Source: Istiophorus platypterus
Lineage: Eukaryota; Chordata; Actinopteri; Istiophoriformes; Istiophoridae
Reading direction: 5' to 3'
Assembly: GCA_016859345.1 (NCBI GenBank)
Contig: CM029119.1
Coordinates: forward strand, 124,001-188,000
Length of the DNA stretch: 64,000 bases
This document shows positions 45,907-59,669 of the stretch, piece by piece. A program made the translations under genes and the position numbers. Position 1 is the first letter of the stretch. The number at the start of each line of letters is the position of its first letter. Under the pieces are notes generated by a model that was given only the letters and a program-made list of their open reading frames with translations, did not search any database and had not been told where the DNA came from.

Positions 45907-48900
45907 GATGGAATATTTAGTTTGGATGAATTGACCTGTGATGTCTTCAGCAGAACAACGGCAACTAGCAGGGATGTTAAAGAGGAACAGGCGCACACAA
46001 TCATTTGGCTAATTTACAGTTAACTTCCTTGTCTGGCCAATATTACATAGAAAAAAGAGAGTTTAATTCCTTGCAGGATAATTAATAGGTTCACAGACAC
46101 ACCCTCACACGTGATCCCACAGACCCATTCACACACCCACAGACACACGCACAGAGCCTTCGAGCTGCACTGCCCTGTGTGTGTATGAGTGTAGGGTATA
46201 ATGTATTTTAATGATCTCAGAGTGAGAGGGGGAGTTGGGAGAGATGTGATACATATTGCACCAAAGTCTTTATGAGGTCCACAATTTATACAGCATGTAC
46301 ATGGGCATGTGTGATCAAACCCGTTCCACACTGTCTGGGTCCCTTTCACAGTCATCACTGCACGTCATGAAGATCAGGGAAGAGGGCCGGTGGACCGGCC
46401 TACCAGCCCTGTCCATCTCTTTTGTGTGATTGTCATTCAGGGAGTCTGTTCAGTACTGGGCTTACTGGCCAGCCACAATGGCCAGTGAGATAGTTAATGT
46501 GCATATACTAATTCTTCTTCTAGGATGCATGTCCCCACAATGTAGTTAACACACACAAAGATGTCTGCTTGTTTACATGAAATGTGAATATATACAGCTT
46601 CCACCAAAAAAGTGTCAACATCACACTAACTGGGACCCTTTGCATCTAGAGTGCAAGGTTGTAAAGCCTTCATTCTTTTGCCTTATGCAGCTCTTTGGCC
46701 AGACTTTATAAAAATGCCAGAAACCGGTTGCTTTAGGGAGTGATTCATACTGATGTGCAAAAATGAGGACAGAAGGAAAGAAAAAGATGTAGGGAAAAAA
46801 AGTCTGGAGGAAAGCAGAGGGAGCTCTGGAGCAAACACCAAATACATTACATCAGTAAATTACAAGTAAAATTGTTGTCCTTGCTGGATTTTTACTTTAA
46901 TTTGGTTTCATAGGTTGTCTAACCTAAAGTGAGAGGGGGAGAAAATGAAGACTTGCAACAGAAGAAAAACAAAGAATAGAACACTGTGCATTAATCCATA
47001 TTTCACTCTATGTGCTGCACTTAGTATGGCTATGCTGGAGTTTGGTATTTTTTTTTTATTTTTCATGTTATTATGACTAAACCAGGTGTCTGTGGGAAGC
47101 TGAACTGTTTCTATTTAGAATTTGACCCGGATTTCCTCCTTGTAACACACTTTCATCTGGATAAGAAAACAAAATACCTGTTAATGCAGGTGCCAGTACA
47201 CACAATACATAGAAATTGCATTATGATTAGTATAATCTAAAAAAAATGATTTAGCATCACATGACTTTCCATATTCTCTTTTTGAAGTTTTACATAGTGA
47301 CAAGAACATAACTTTTGGGGAGCAAAACAATATTTGGGCATGAATTAATAAGAAATCTGAAAGCAGCAGCAGCTTTAGTAAAAAATATAACTATCAACTT
47401 CGACATTCCCTTATCAGTGTAACATCAGAGAGGGAGAAGTGGTTTGGTGCACACACAGAGTTTGATACCCAGATCACATCAGAGGCAACAAATCATCAGT
47501 ATACATGTGTAGTGCAGTTACAAGACCATTAATGCACTTAATGCTAGTGGCCATTAATCTAGTCCAAACTACCAACTGCCATTATTTAAATTTAGGTTAT
47601 TTGTCATACATTCTGCTTGGCTCTGTCCTCTAAATATGTAAAGCCCAGTTCTCTTCTGCAATCAAACAGCTGTTTGACATAAAAAAAAAAAAAAAAAAAC
47701 TTGACTCAAGGCCATAAATTGATTTGATCTACTGATTATGGTTAGTCATATGAGGTATTGTTCAATGTTATTTGTGACAAAAGTTTCAAATTGCATCTGC
47801 TGATGAACATCATGAGATGTGACTTAAAGCTCTGAAAAAGCTAATAACCAGACCACCTTAGAGTTAAGAGTCTTTCATTGTCGAGTCACTAACATTATTT
47901 ATTGGGCTGAGACAATTTTCAACCCTCACCAACTCTGAGAGCAGCAGTAAATTGCCTTACATGTTCACAAGAGCTTTAGCTGCCCCTTTCTTGCCCTGCC
48001 CTTGTGTATACAATGGACAGAAAGCACTGTCCGAGAGTAACATAAGTGTTCAGGACGACAGCTCCATTTCAAAGGTACACCAAAGGAAAAAACGTATTAA
48101 TACTCTGGTTTTGATTCTCTTATCTCTCCATGCTCTCATTAGTTTCATATAAATAAATGCATTTTGTTAATTCATAGTAAATTCTAGCTAGAATGTGTAG
48201 TTTCCATTTTAAACAACTTTAGAGCTTATAAACACAAGTTATTCTAAATTGAGGTCTTGACTTGAAGGAACTACTGATAGTTTCTCAAATTATTAAACAA
48301 AGTTTTTAGTTTTTAATGTCAAATGAAAAACGCACTATAAACAAAGAAAATGTAAAAGGAAAGCTAATCTTTCTGTAGCAAATGTCCATGTGAATACGCA
48401 GTTGATTCAGGATTATTGAACTTTAATGAACTCAGTCAGTTTTATTTTTTAAAACTCATAAATTTAACTAACTCTTTAACCTAAGTTCAGTTAACTCACA
48501 ATTCAGGGCAGCAGGGCAACTTATATTTCTAAGATGAAAGAACTTAAAATGATACATAATTTACAGTGCAGCAGTCAAAGAAATAGACTGAATGTGTGGA
48601 CTGACTTATTTGTAAAAATATAAACAGGTGTAACATGAAATGAAAATGACTAAAATGCTTTAAAAGAAATTCACAATACAGTTCCACTGAGGACTGGACA
48701 TCATTTTATTAGTCAGCTAAAGGTTCAGCAAGGTTTTCTCATTTTGGATCATCATCAGATTCAAATTACAAGAACACTGACAACAACTTCATCATTTATC
48801 ATCATCTAGAAACTGAAATCATTAAATCACCATTTCATTCACATTCACTCATCTGTCATCAGGTTAATCAAAATAACATTAAATAATAACATCAAATCAT

Positions 48901-49270
48901 ACAAACATACATACATACATACATTACAACATACATTAAATTAAACTCTTCCTAAAAAGACACTATCTCCTTTGCTTAACTTTGCTTGAAGCGATTAGCA
49001 AGTAGCCTACACAGTAACAGAGAAGAAAATGAGAGGAAAGATGGAAGATAAATGAAAAGAGTGCAGTACAGGTCTCCTAGGAGGAAACAAACACACTGGA
49101 AATATAGTGTGACTGACTAAATATTAGCCAGCACTGCTTTACACTAACCATTCATCATAATCGTTATCATCATCAACATCAACATGAGGGTAACTGCAGT
49201 TCAATGAATTTACTTACAGTGTCCTGCTATGAACATTAGTGTGTGTGACAGTGACCCCATCCTTGTCAGT
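45907..49270. other. Intronic DNA, no genes seen
   Basis: Small inverted repeats at about 46388-46405 (GGCCGGT/ACCGGCC) and 46464-46486 (ACTGGCCA/TGGCCAGT), poly(A) at 47681-47699 and a (CATA)n at about 48901-48926. Nothing coding supported. Confidence 0.5.
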
Positions 49271-49273
49271 GAG

Positions 49274-49486
49274 TTAGGTACGAGTGTGTGACACACTCAC
49301 ACAAAAACACACACACATAGAGGCAACGGAATCTAATTTAACACTTGGCTGAGCAGAGATTTGGTGAAACTCCCAGTCCCTTCCTGACTGAGTGGGGACA
49401 CTCCATGATCCAACCCCTGTTTGTGCTATAGCCAGAACAAGAAAGCCAGCAAGAGAAAGAACGAGTGAAAGAGAATTCATGTTCAT
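49274..49486 (-). other. Signal-peptide-like ORF, unverified
   Basis: Minus-strand ATG at 49486 starts MNMNSLSLVLSLAGFLVLAI followed by AQTG, a near-ideal secretory signal with an AxA-type end. The next 36 residues (GVGSWSVPTQSG...) match nothing I know, and the last part is translated from a CA repeat. It could be a first exon of a nested gene or pure chance. Confidence 0.2.
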
Positions 49487-49823
49487 GAAAGAGAAGAGTA
49501 GTGGTGCTTGTGGAGAGGAGAGACTGTTTAGGATTCAAAGTGTGTCGGAGGTCCACTGGCTGCCAGCTCCCTCAAGGCCTGCTACATGATTTTCACTAAA
49601 CCGTGTAACAATGGCAAACATATGTAAATCTGCCTGTGTGCCCAATTCAATCAGACCCCAGCAAAAATCCAATGACAATGCCATCACACCAGCCAGAAGA
49701 AGACACATTCAGTGTAATCACACATACAAAGGAAGGAAAAGTTTGGAAGTCTACGTTTGTTTTCACTTCATTCATACAGACTCACACTCTGTAAAAGCTT
49801 TATGCCTATCTAGCACATGGTCC

Positions 49824-49962
49824 TTCAATTCAATTCAATTCAATTCAATTCAACTATATTTATATAGCACCATATCATAACAGATGTTGTCTTAGGCCAC
49901 TTTTTATATAGAGCAGGTTTAGACCAGACTCTTTATAGTTATTATTTACAGGAGACCCAACA
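49824..49962 (-). repeat. LINE/SINE-type 3' tail, copy 3 (inverted)
   Basis: Starts with (ATTCA)n, the pentamer tail in reverse, then 'atatagcaccatatcataac' and 'gagcaggtttagaccagact', the reverse complement of 41590-41706. Confidence 0.8.
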
Positions 49963-51400
49963 TTTCCAACTTCAAATATATCAAGCTATTAAGCAAAAAA
50001 CAAGTAAAATGATTGGGTAGTTCCAGTTATTTCCTGATAGAAATCCATTAATTTTCACAAGTCATTCTAAAAATCAGCCTGAATCAAAGTGTAATTTCTC
50101 ATCCTTTGTATAGCAATTTGTCTTGTTCAGTTCTTCACCTAGTGTAAATAGTAAAGAAAGCCAGCTGCTGGCTTAGGCAGTACAGACTTATGCCAGCAGC
50201 CTTGACTTCAAAAAAGAATGCCAGGGAACAACTGGGAGAGAATGTTTCATCTTTTTATACTTTAAATAACCTACTGTACCATTGATTTTGCTATATCATA
50301 GCCTTCATAACACTAATCGTAATTACATAACACTGCAGCTGACTATTTGGCCTTGCTGCTGTATTATAGAAAATTGTACTTGTTTTTACTATTCCAGGCC
50401 ACCACTGGTTTCCATTTATTTCTGTATGATGGAAAAATCAATTGAATGATGAACAATGTTACATTAGAGCCTGAGTTTTGAGGTAATGCAAATTCCTCAA
50501 ATCAAACTGTATGCAATCTGTACTACCAGACAATGATAATGAGACTGAATAAAAATTAATGCAGACTTGATGTTCACTGTGATGGAGTACACAACTCATG
50601 TAAATTTCAAGAGTATGCTAAATGGTTTTCATACTATAAAGAAATGAAATGAAACCATTATTATTGTTAAAACAATAGAAAACGCAATCAAAAATCTACA
50701 GAGCTGGAACATTGGAAATTGATCAGTCAAGTTATTAAGAAAACAAGAATTCCGTTAGAGGCTGGTGTTTTCCTTCAGCAATCATACTGTCTACAAATCC
50801 CATTAAAAAAAACAAAATCAGCCGTGGGTCACAAATATATAAGTTAATTTGTGAAAGTTTCATTTGTAATTTCCTAAACTAGCTGTTCAAAGATGGAAGA
50901 TAATGCATTTGTAGGGGACTTTTTTCAGCTGTGGATTAACAGAAAGGCACCACATCTGGTGCTCTTGTGTATATTTCAGGGGGGATAGTGCATGTGGAAT
51001 CAAGTAAAAAAAACCTACTTATTAATGTAACAACTTCAGTGTGCATATTCACATTTAAGGGACATGTCAACCAGTACAACACTGTGCCTCACTGATGTGC
51101 TTTAACAGTTTTTCGCAGAGATAATTAAGATATATCAGGTTTTGGTTACAAGACAATACAATATTTGTTAGTAGGACCATTTTTTTAATGTTTTTATTGA
51201 TGTCTTGATGAGAATAATAATATACTGTAATGTAAAGACCCGGCAAAATGTTTCACTTATGTTGGAGAAAACACACACGTGCACAAACACAGTCGACGCT
51301 GTATGGATCTGATCTCATAATGAGGCAGCAATGAGGATGAGTAGGGCATCATGCTCAGAGACAACCGAAAAAGCGTGAATAATTCACACAGCACATTTTA
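49963..51400. other. Intronic DNA, no features recognised
   Basis: No coding domain or clear repeat. Confidence 0.5.
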
Positions 51401-51439
51401 TTTCCTAGACTATTGTGCAACTATACACCTACATATTCA

Positions 51440-51980
51440 AGTACCAATGACTCACATTGGGGGCAATTTGGGGTTCAGTGTCTTGCCCAAGGACACTTGG
51501 AAATAAACAGTTTTATAGAATAAAATAAGGAATTTTGTGACAATGATTTTGCCATACAAGCTCAACCTAAAATGATGACTCAACAGTAGTTGGAAATTTG
51601 AAAAAAACAAAAAAACAACACTATAGCTGTTGGAGTTTGTCCTCCTCTATGTCCTGATAACTAAGCCTAAATGTGGTAAAATAGTCATTATCGTAATAAA
51701 TGTCAGTAATGTCAAAACAAATACTTAGAATTATAAACAATTAAAAGCAATGAAATAACTTAGGGGCAAAGGGGAATATGTCTGTGTGGAAGAGAGAAAA
51801 ATGGGAAGAGTGCTGTTGCTGTATTTATTGCAGATGATTTTGCTGCTGCATTGATTGCCTCAACCCCATTTCTCTCTTATTCAGCACTTCTCAGAGACAC
51901 AGTATGTGGACTGGAGGTGCCCTTCCGGTTGGTATCACTCTACCACCTAAGCCACAGCCGCCCTAGTCAGGGTAGACGAA
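51440..51980 (-). repeat. tRNA-derived SINE pieces flanking a 0.4-kb repeat
   Basis: 'cagtgtcttgcccaaggaca' (51479-51498) and 'ctaccacctaagccacagcc' (51940-51959) are, on the minus strand, the body and A-box region of the fish SINE seen at 60450. Between them sits an unrelated block of about 400 bp (51495-51905) that has an inverted copy at 56285-56705. The SINE may have been split by, or lie beside, that block. Confidence 0.5.
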
Positions 51981-52618
51981 AAAACACCTCTTATCATAAC
52001 TCTGCATTGACTTTGTTTTTGTGTGGTATGTTTGTGTGATATTTCCAGTATATTGAAACTTCTGGCATCAGACCACTGATGACAGCCTCAAAAGGTGAAA
52101 TATTAGAACTGTGGAATTCTAGAGGGGATACTTTGAATGCGATGGGAGAGTTCCCTGTGACAGATGATTTGAATTAACATAATTTTTTACAATTATGTCC
52201 AAATAGTATTAGACATAGGAATGACTCATTTGTTTTCTTTCACCACTAGTATTGGTACACATCATTAAAGCCTTTGCATGCAAACTTTTGGCTGAATGGA
52301 TAACCGCATTTATAAGCATGTGTTTGATTGTTCCTTAGGCTTTGGAGAGCTCTGCATCAAGCTGCATTTACTTTGCTCAAAAACACTACTAAATAAACAA
52401 GTAGTATAGTACAGAAAATTGCACCATTAGATAATATTCTGAGTTCTTCTTCTTCCCTCTCTGATATTCTAGTGAATTAAATTTGCTTGGTACGCTTGAT
52501 ACCTCCTATGGACCATCTGAGCTTTATGAAGCACCCCTAAAATCTCCTCAGGGAAAATTTGAAAACCCTCAGAGGGGTTTTTGGAAGCCTTTCAAGCCCA
52601 GATCAGACTTCTAGGACA

Positions 52619-52630
52619 CCCCCCCCCCCC
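52619..52630. repeat. Poly(C) run, 12 nt
   Basis: Homopolymer C12; length may be uncertain in the assembly. Confidence 0.8.
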
Positions 52631-53035
52631 ATGTGGAGAACTATTTTACTGCTGTATACTGTGTAATATTTGTCGTACTCTCAATAAGCATGGTGATACT
52701 ACAGGTATTATCTTTGATTGAGAGTTTCTGTTAGACTGAGCGACTTGGGGACACACTCTGTATGGAACCAAAAAAACAAACCTTGCAGTAATGTTTACCT
52801 CTTCAGCTTTTCCACTAACATGTTTGTATGCTTTCTTTTACTGTTTAAAAATCACCAAATATTTCATCAGTACCTTGACACCTGGGGACCTGTTTTTGGC
52901 CTCTCTCAACCTCTCTACCTGTCTGTCTTCTCCCTCTCTCATCCCCTTGATCCTGTGCACTACTGCTACCATGTCCCTGTCTCCCTGCCCTAACTAATGG
53001 GCACAGAGTGCCCCAAAGTATCCTGGAGTGCTGCA

Positions 53036-53110
53036 TACACACACAAGCAAACACACAAACACACATGCACCCCCCCCCCCCCCCCCCCATAACACACACG
53101 CACACACACA
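53036..53110. repeat. CA repeat with C19 run
   Basis: CA-rich segments flank a C19 homopolymer (53070-53088), a possible G-quadruplex/i-motif site and another point of uncertain length. Confidence 0.85.
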
Positions 53111-56100
53111 CCTACTGAAGAATTCCTTTGGGCAAGAGGTGGGTTGGAGGACTAATTCTTTCCCACCTGCTGAATAGATTGCATAATGTGTTTTGAATAA
53201 TGCAAATGTTGGACCCAGCAGTCATGGTACAGCATGTTTCCTTGCACAGAAATGGGCCATTTCAGGGCCACATACTTAAATGATCAAGAACTATTCATAT
53301 AAAGAAGAGGGAGAAAAGACAAGGAGAAATATGAAGTAGATGATTTAACAGACAGATTTGTTTTTGTCTATTATGATTCACATCAATAAATATATGCCAT
53401 AGTTTGACACAGCAAAGCTTTCACTGAACCACATTGAGTTCCCTCCTCATTTCTCCCATTATTTTTTAAATTGGAGGATAATTATAAGCACCCAAAACAT
53501 ACAGTGGGGTCTAATATTCTGAGACCAGCGATCTAAGAATTTTAGGATAGGGTCCCTATGACCAGACTGGATCTTTATCCCAGTCATAGTGACCTGAACA
53601 TCATTTTCAGAACTGGAAAAAAACTAGCCTGAAAAATGTGGTGGACATACAGCTGCTATTTTTAATTACTTTTTTTGTCTAGTTACTCCTGTAACACCTT
53701 GCTAGCATAATCTTGCTTCCCAAAAACACTGCTTGACCTTAACACATAATGTACATTTTGGTACGGAGATTTAGTATCCTAGTGATAGTAAGAAGCCCAG
53801 AATGAAGAACAATTTATTAAGAAACATTAAGGAAATTTTACTGGCAATGTTTTTAATTTTCTGACAATAAAGTTGCCACGGACTCTTCCACTGGACAGTA
53901 ACAACATGTGGCAGCAGTGTTAACAGCATCAGGCTGGCTGTTTAATGATGTGAAATTTATTTAATTCAGTTAAACTGATAGTGTAAAGCAAGAGTATGTG
54001 GCTCTCTCCCAGTCTTGCTGAACCTATCTGCATACTCCTCCCCCTTCACAGAGTGGAGATTAATCTCTAAATTCTACTTTAAATCTTTCCTCCATCCTCT
54101 CTGGGCTCTTTATTTCAAGAGACTATTATCACACTGAGGGATGAACAAGACCAGAGGCACTGGGTGTTTTTCTCTTTGAACCCAGTCATTTCTTATCAGA
54201 AGAGGAAGTAGAGGGGATGGTAATTATTGCTTGTGTCTGAGAGAGATTTCAGACATACTGGTCCCTGAATAATCCTTCTATGATGGCCCATAAATTTTTT
54301 GAAACAGCTCAAACACAGCACAAGTCTGCAAAAGGTTAAATACATGTCAAGATTAAGTACACACCCTGTTATTTCTTATGCACAAAGAAAAAATGTTTAT
54401 TGAACATTGTGAATTAGCCAATTTAATATTGTGATATAATAGTCTAACCTCAAGGTTCACTTAAAAGCTTTTTCCGTTGCTTGCAATCATGTATTGTGGC
54501 CTTCTTCATCGAATGCATTTGCTGCCAGCTGTAGTAATAAGATTCTGAATATCCATCAAAACACAAACATACAGCACATGAGCAAATAAGAATTCAGCGA
54601 TATTCACAACTTAATGTTTCATCATCTTATGCTTGGCAGTGTTGATAGTTATATAATAGAAAATACAGAAATACATATATCTCTGTCCTTCTCTCCTCTT
54701 TTCTTTACCAGCACACAATTTATCATGTCAGATTTTAATATCCCTAAAGGTCAGAAGGAGTTATAAAAGAAGAAAATATGCTTTGTTAAAGTTCTTCCTT
54801 GTCTTCTTTCCACCCCTTGTTAAATTTATCAAATGGAGCTTGGGATGATCTTAACACTTTATAGGATAAGGATGATCTTTTTCCTTTAAAGATCATCTTT
54901 AAGGAACTCAGAATAATGGGAGCTGACACTCATCTGGCTCTGAAAAGGAATTATTCTACATTTGCTTCATCACAAATATACTGTATGTCTTTACTGCATG
55001 GTAAGAGATACACATATGCAGACTCAAAATATAGATTAAAAGACTGGGAACACAGTGATATACAGCACTTAGTAAGCTGAATGCTGAAAGTTGAAAGGTA
55101 AGTGTGAATACTAGATGATAGATTGTCTTCTCGGATGTGACAGATCTGTTAACTCCATACTGAGGGGCCCGCTGCTCTTGTTGAGCAGCAGTTTCTATCA
55201 TTAAACTTCTAAAGGTTGAAGAATATAATCTCAGTATTCTAGACCAGATAATTTGAACCTGAGCAAATAAGCTCTGTCTCCTAATTAACCTTGAAGGTGG
55301 GGAGACTTTTTTAAAATATCACCCTTAAAGTGGGCTTAAATGTATGCTGCAGGGAGTGACAAGGTCAGAGCTGAGATACTAAACATTAAGTTTTATTTGC
55401 TTTCTCGTTGAGAAATATGGATGAAAATAATAACAGTAACTTTCCCAAAACAATGGTTTATGAAGAGAGAACATATCAAACTCATGTCTATGTGACAGAA
55501 GACATGTCTAGTATATTTCAGTTATTCTTATCATATGCCATAAATGTATTAAGAGTAACTCTATAGGTCATGTGAGTCTATTGTTGAAATTTAGGGAAAA
55601 CAAGGACTGATATATATTGGGCAAACTGCACAAATTTTCTATAGTTTTCCAAATGTACATGATTTTTAAATGAATAATTTCAAACATTTGTCTCTGAGTC
55701 AGACTGAATTTCATTAATCATCAAGTACATGAGAAACCTTTGAGTCCAGGTCATCAGCTGGTGCAGTGAGATCTAGACGTTAGAGAGGCCTGAAGCTGTA
55801 TAAAGCATTTTGTAGATTTTTGCACAGCAAAAGCATTGAGCCCTATTCCTCACAAATTAACAGCATCAGTCATGATGAAGACAGATGCAATGCATTGTGC
55901 TTGTGGGGTTGAATGCTGTACTGATATGTACATTTATATTCCTTGTAATGAGTTAGAACTTTTATATATGAAGAAGTTATATGACCATTATGAATAAGAT
56001 ATTAAATGAAAAGTGAGAGGCTGTGAAACCACTTTCAAACTCTGATCAAATGAAAGGGATATTTATCAAAAGCACATTAAGACCTCTTTCATAGATAAAA

Positions 56101-56280
56101 TAGAAGCAAATAAGGGCAAAATGTAAGATGGAATTGTATTTCTTAAAATTAGTTTACTCTGCATCTTATCAGAAACATTAGAATGAGAGTTGGAGAGGAA
56201 GTGTTAAAGTGAATGTACTTTTCTAGATTGTGTGTGAGAGTCTATGTCTGTTAAAAAACATACACACTACACACAGACTA
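53111..56280. other. Intronic DNA, no genes seen
   Basis: AT-rich unique-looking DNA; no transposon domain or exon recognised. Confidence 0.5.
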
Positions 56281-56284
56281 ATTA

Positions 56285-56705
56285 GCACTAATTTGACGAC
56301 TCTTCCCTGAGAAGTGCTGAATAAGAGAGAAATGGAGGTGAGACAATCAATGCAGCAGCAAAATCATCTGCAATAAATACAGCAACAGCACTCTTCCCAT
56401 TTTTCTCTCTTCCAAGCAGACATATTCTCCCTTTCCCCTAAGTTATTTCATTGCTTTTAATTGTTTATAATTCGTTTTGACATTACTGACATTTATTACA
56501 ATAATGACTGTTGTACCATATTTAAACTTATTTATCAGGACATAGTGTAGGACAAACTCCAACAGTTTTTTTTTTTTTCTTTTTCAAATTTCCAGCTACT
56601 ATTGGAGTCACCATTTTATGTTGAATTTATATGGCAAAATCATTGTCACAAAAGTCCTTATTTTATGCTATAAAATCATCTATTGCCAAGCAGTGTCCTT
56701 AAAAA
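56285..56705 (-). repeat. Inverted copy of the 51495-51905 block
   Basis: 'gaagtgctgaataagagaga', 'gcagcagcaaaatcatctgc', 'aataaatacagcaacagcac' and 'cttttaattgtttataatt' are the reverse complements of parts of 51495-51905, in order. Similarity is high with scattered changes. No coding content. Confidence 0.85.
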
Positions 56706-57198
56706 GGTCAAAGATTAACATAATATGACAAAATTTTCCTTGATGTAGAAGGAGGAAGAATGTGTTGTTAGGAACATATCAAAAAGTGAAGTAATTAATG
56801 AAGTAAAAGAGAATAAATTCTAGTAATGATCTACCCATGCTATTAATGTAATTAGGTCATAATACATGAACAAGAGCAGAAATGCACCAAAGCAAATTGT
56901 CATACACACACATGTGCACCAACACACAATAATTAAAGACATGAAATGTAAAAAAAAGATTATTAAAACAAAAAACAAAAGAATTACCACAAGTACTTGC
57001 ATTATGAAGGCTTAAACAGGATCATAGCAATGATCATAGTGTGTGTAGTCGAGAAGGCGGGTACTTCCCTCCACTGCCAAACACAGATATAGCTCTTCAT
57101 CAGCATGTATGAGTGCAAATGAGGGAGTGAGGATGGGAGACACTTATTACTTAACTAAATTCTCCACATCCACAGTGCCTCTCGTCCAATTCATCATT

Positions 57199-57246
57199 CT
57201 CCATCCACTTCCTGTGAACGGCCCTTTACACAGGAAGTGGATGGAG
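57199..57246. repeat. Perfect 18-bp hairpin with paired ETS-like motifs
   Basis: Arms CTCCATCCACTTCCTGTG (57199-57216) and CACAGGAAGTGGATGGAG (57229-57246) pair perfectly around a 12-nt loop. Each arm holds CAGGAAGTG, an ETS-type binding motif. Shorter than a typical pre-miRNA stem. Confidence 0.85.
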
Positions 57247-57713
57247 TCCCTTTCTTTCTCTTGCTCTCAGAAAAAGACAACAGGGGCCACACCGAAAAAA
57301 GCCTCTCTCTAGCAATACTACTATAAATAAACTGTTGTTGCACTATGATATCCAAATAGCCATCATGAGGTAAACAATCACTAACATAATAGTGATGGGA
57401 ATTCCAGATTTTTTTAGTTCTCAATTGTGTGACTCAACTCAGTAAGTAAAAGTAAGAGCAAGCTCTGTCTGCATTTCATACCACTTCTGGCTTTCATATT
57501 TCAGCCCAATTTAGCAATATTTTTTATCTATGTTTGGTATGTATGCACATATATCACTTAAAATATCCAAAATAATTATACAAGTTATTTTACATTACAT
57601 CTAGTATAAAACATTAATCTAAAAACATCAAAAATTATAAAAAAAGTGTATTTATATTGAAAGTTGAAAATAACCATTTTGCTACAAACACTAAACACTG
57701 TGCACTCTTCAGA

Positions 57714-57727
57714 CCCCCCCCCCCCCC
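57714..57727. repeat. Poly(C) run, 14 nt
   Basis: Homopolymer C14. Confidence 0.8.
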
Positions 57728-58267
57728 ATCTGATGGTAGCATCCTTGTCTGTGTCATTACACAAAGTTAAGTCAGTGCATGGGTTGCCCGTGGCTAAGCA
57801 GGATGATGAAATGATCATTATTCTGTTTTGTATTAATTAACAAAAAGAATAAAAAAAGAAATCTAGTTTTAAATCGGAGCTGGCTCCAGTCATTCATGTG
57901 AAGGGGCCCACTCATAGAGCTGTGTCCGACACATCACTGTAACATAAACAATAAATGGTGCCAATCAAAGATTGGGGGTTGTTTTTTATGTGCACTTCTC
58001 AGTAGAAGTGTGTGATACAGAAAAAGAAGGCACAATTGAACTGAGAACACAACCAGTTGGAAGGAGAAAAGACGGAGTAAGTGGACACATTCACATGTTT
58101 AACTGGATATGGAATATACTCTGTAAATACCTCAAATGAAATCAGGTGATTTTTGTAATTCTGAAGGGATTAATAGATCAAATGCAATGTAATAACAATG
58201 TACTTCGAGAATAATTTAATTTTGATGTTTAGTCATAAAAATCTGCATTTCATGGAATTGGAAATAT

Positions 58268-58306
58268 CTCCACATGCCATCTACTGTTTATAGATGGCAT
58301 GTGGAG
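58268..58306. repeat. Perfect 16-bp hairpin
   Basis: Arms CTCCACATGCCATCTA (58268-58283) and TAGATGGCATGTGGAG (58291-58306), loop CTGTTTA. No mismatches. Confidence 0.85.
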
Positions 58307-58309
58307 CAG

Positions 58310-59640
58310 CTCAACTAGCAGCTACAAAGTTAATGCAACCTACATCTGGCCGGAAATTGTGAATCTGAGACAATGCTGGACCAATTGGGCTCCAGAAGGG
58401 CTCAGTTCATTCCTGATGGAGAAATGTCACCCAGCCAACCAGCCAAGCACCTGGAGATGCAAGGCAAGATGGGGATTGCAGGAATCCAGGTGAGACTAAG
58501 ACTGGCAGAGAGGAGACATAGGTAGAGACGCAAAAGAGGGCAGAAGCGAGGCAAGCAAGCAAAGGTGGGTGGCCAACCTCTGATTAGATCTATCACTGCC
58601 GTTGCTTCTTTTTTTGAAAATGCTTTTAGTCTGCAGTAGTGGACAATGTGAATTTTAAAAGAATACTGAATCAAACATATAAATAAGAAAAGATACAATT
58701 TTTTTTTTCCTTTTTAGTGGTAACACTGATCATTTTGTAAGCAAAAGCTGAATCTTTCTGAACACACAAAAGCTGTTACATCAAGGTCTCTGGTGTGCTC
58801 CTTTTCAAGTCAAATTTAGCCTTTCTTTAAAATCTGTCTAATATATAGAGGGAGTTTGTGAGACACACTGAAAAGATGATGCTAGAACAAATCAAGATTT
58901 GAAAACCATAGTGGAGAATACATGAGCTGTGGCTGCTCTTAAAGTCATAGCTAATGATACAGGGGAAAGACGCAGAACAGAAAATGCTATGTTGCTCACA
59001 AATGAGAAGCTGAGAAAAAGTAATGATAATTTTCTAACAGATGAATTGTATGAATGAAGAGGTAAATGTGTGCCAGCTGCTTTAATGATCTTCCAAAAAC
59101 ACTTTCATTAAAAATCTTTTTCCATTCACTGATCATCTTCAAAAAGCAACTTATCACACTGAGAAGGCAAAAAAAGGTCACCAAGTATTTAACTTGTTTT
59201 TTTTGTTTCCAAAAGAAATATAAATACACTTTTTGTGCATTCTTAAAAAAGACAAGATTCAGGATCAAATGACATAATTCTAGGTTTCTGCACATGCTAA
59301 ACTTGATTGGCAGTCTCTTTATACCACTAACTTAGCTAACTTTCCTGTACACAAACGCAAGATGAACCCACATGAAAAAAACAAAACAAAAAAAAAAAAC
59401 GAAACTACACAGCAGACACATGAAAATGTCTACAAATATGCATACACTGAATATTTGGGTAGATTGTTCAGATACAGCTACTGATTAACACTGCTCAACA
59501 CACACTGTTTAACACACATTCATATACACATACACAGTCATATACATGTACAATGTGAAGCCTCTCTCTGATTGCCTACCTCCTCTGTGACTCTGTCCCA
59601 GTAACATTTGTCAGCCCTTAAGCTCCCTGATGTGGAAAAT
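58310..59640. other. Intronic DNA, no features recognised
   Basis: No coding or repeat similarity that I can support. Confidence 0.5.
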
Positions 59641-59669
59641 GGACTTTATTTTGATGGTGTGACAAATTA

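Noticed and set aside
52845..53111. Minus-strand ORF rich in Cys, Val and Gly
   Set aside because: Its start is a translation of CA and poly(C) repeats; the rest matches nothing.
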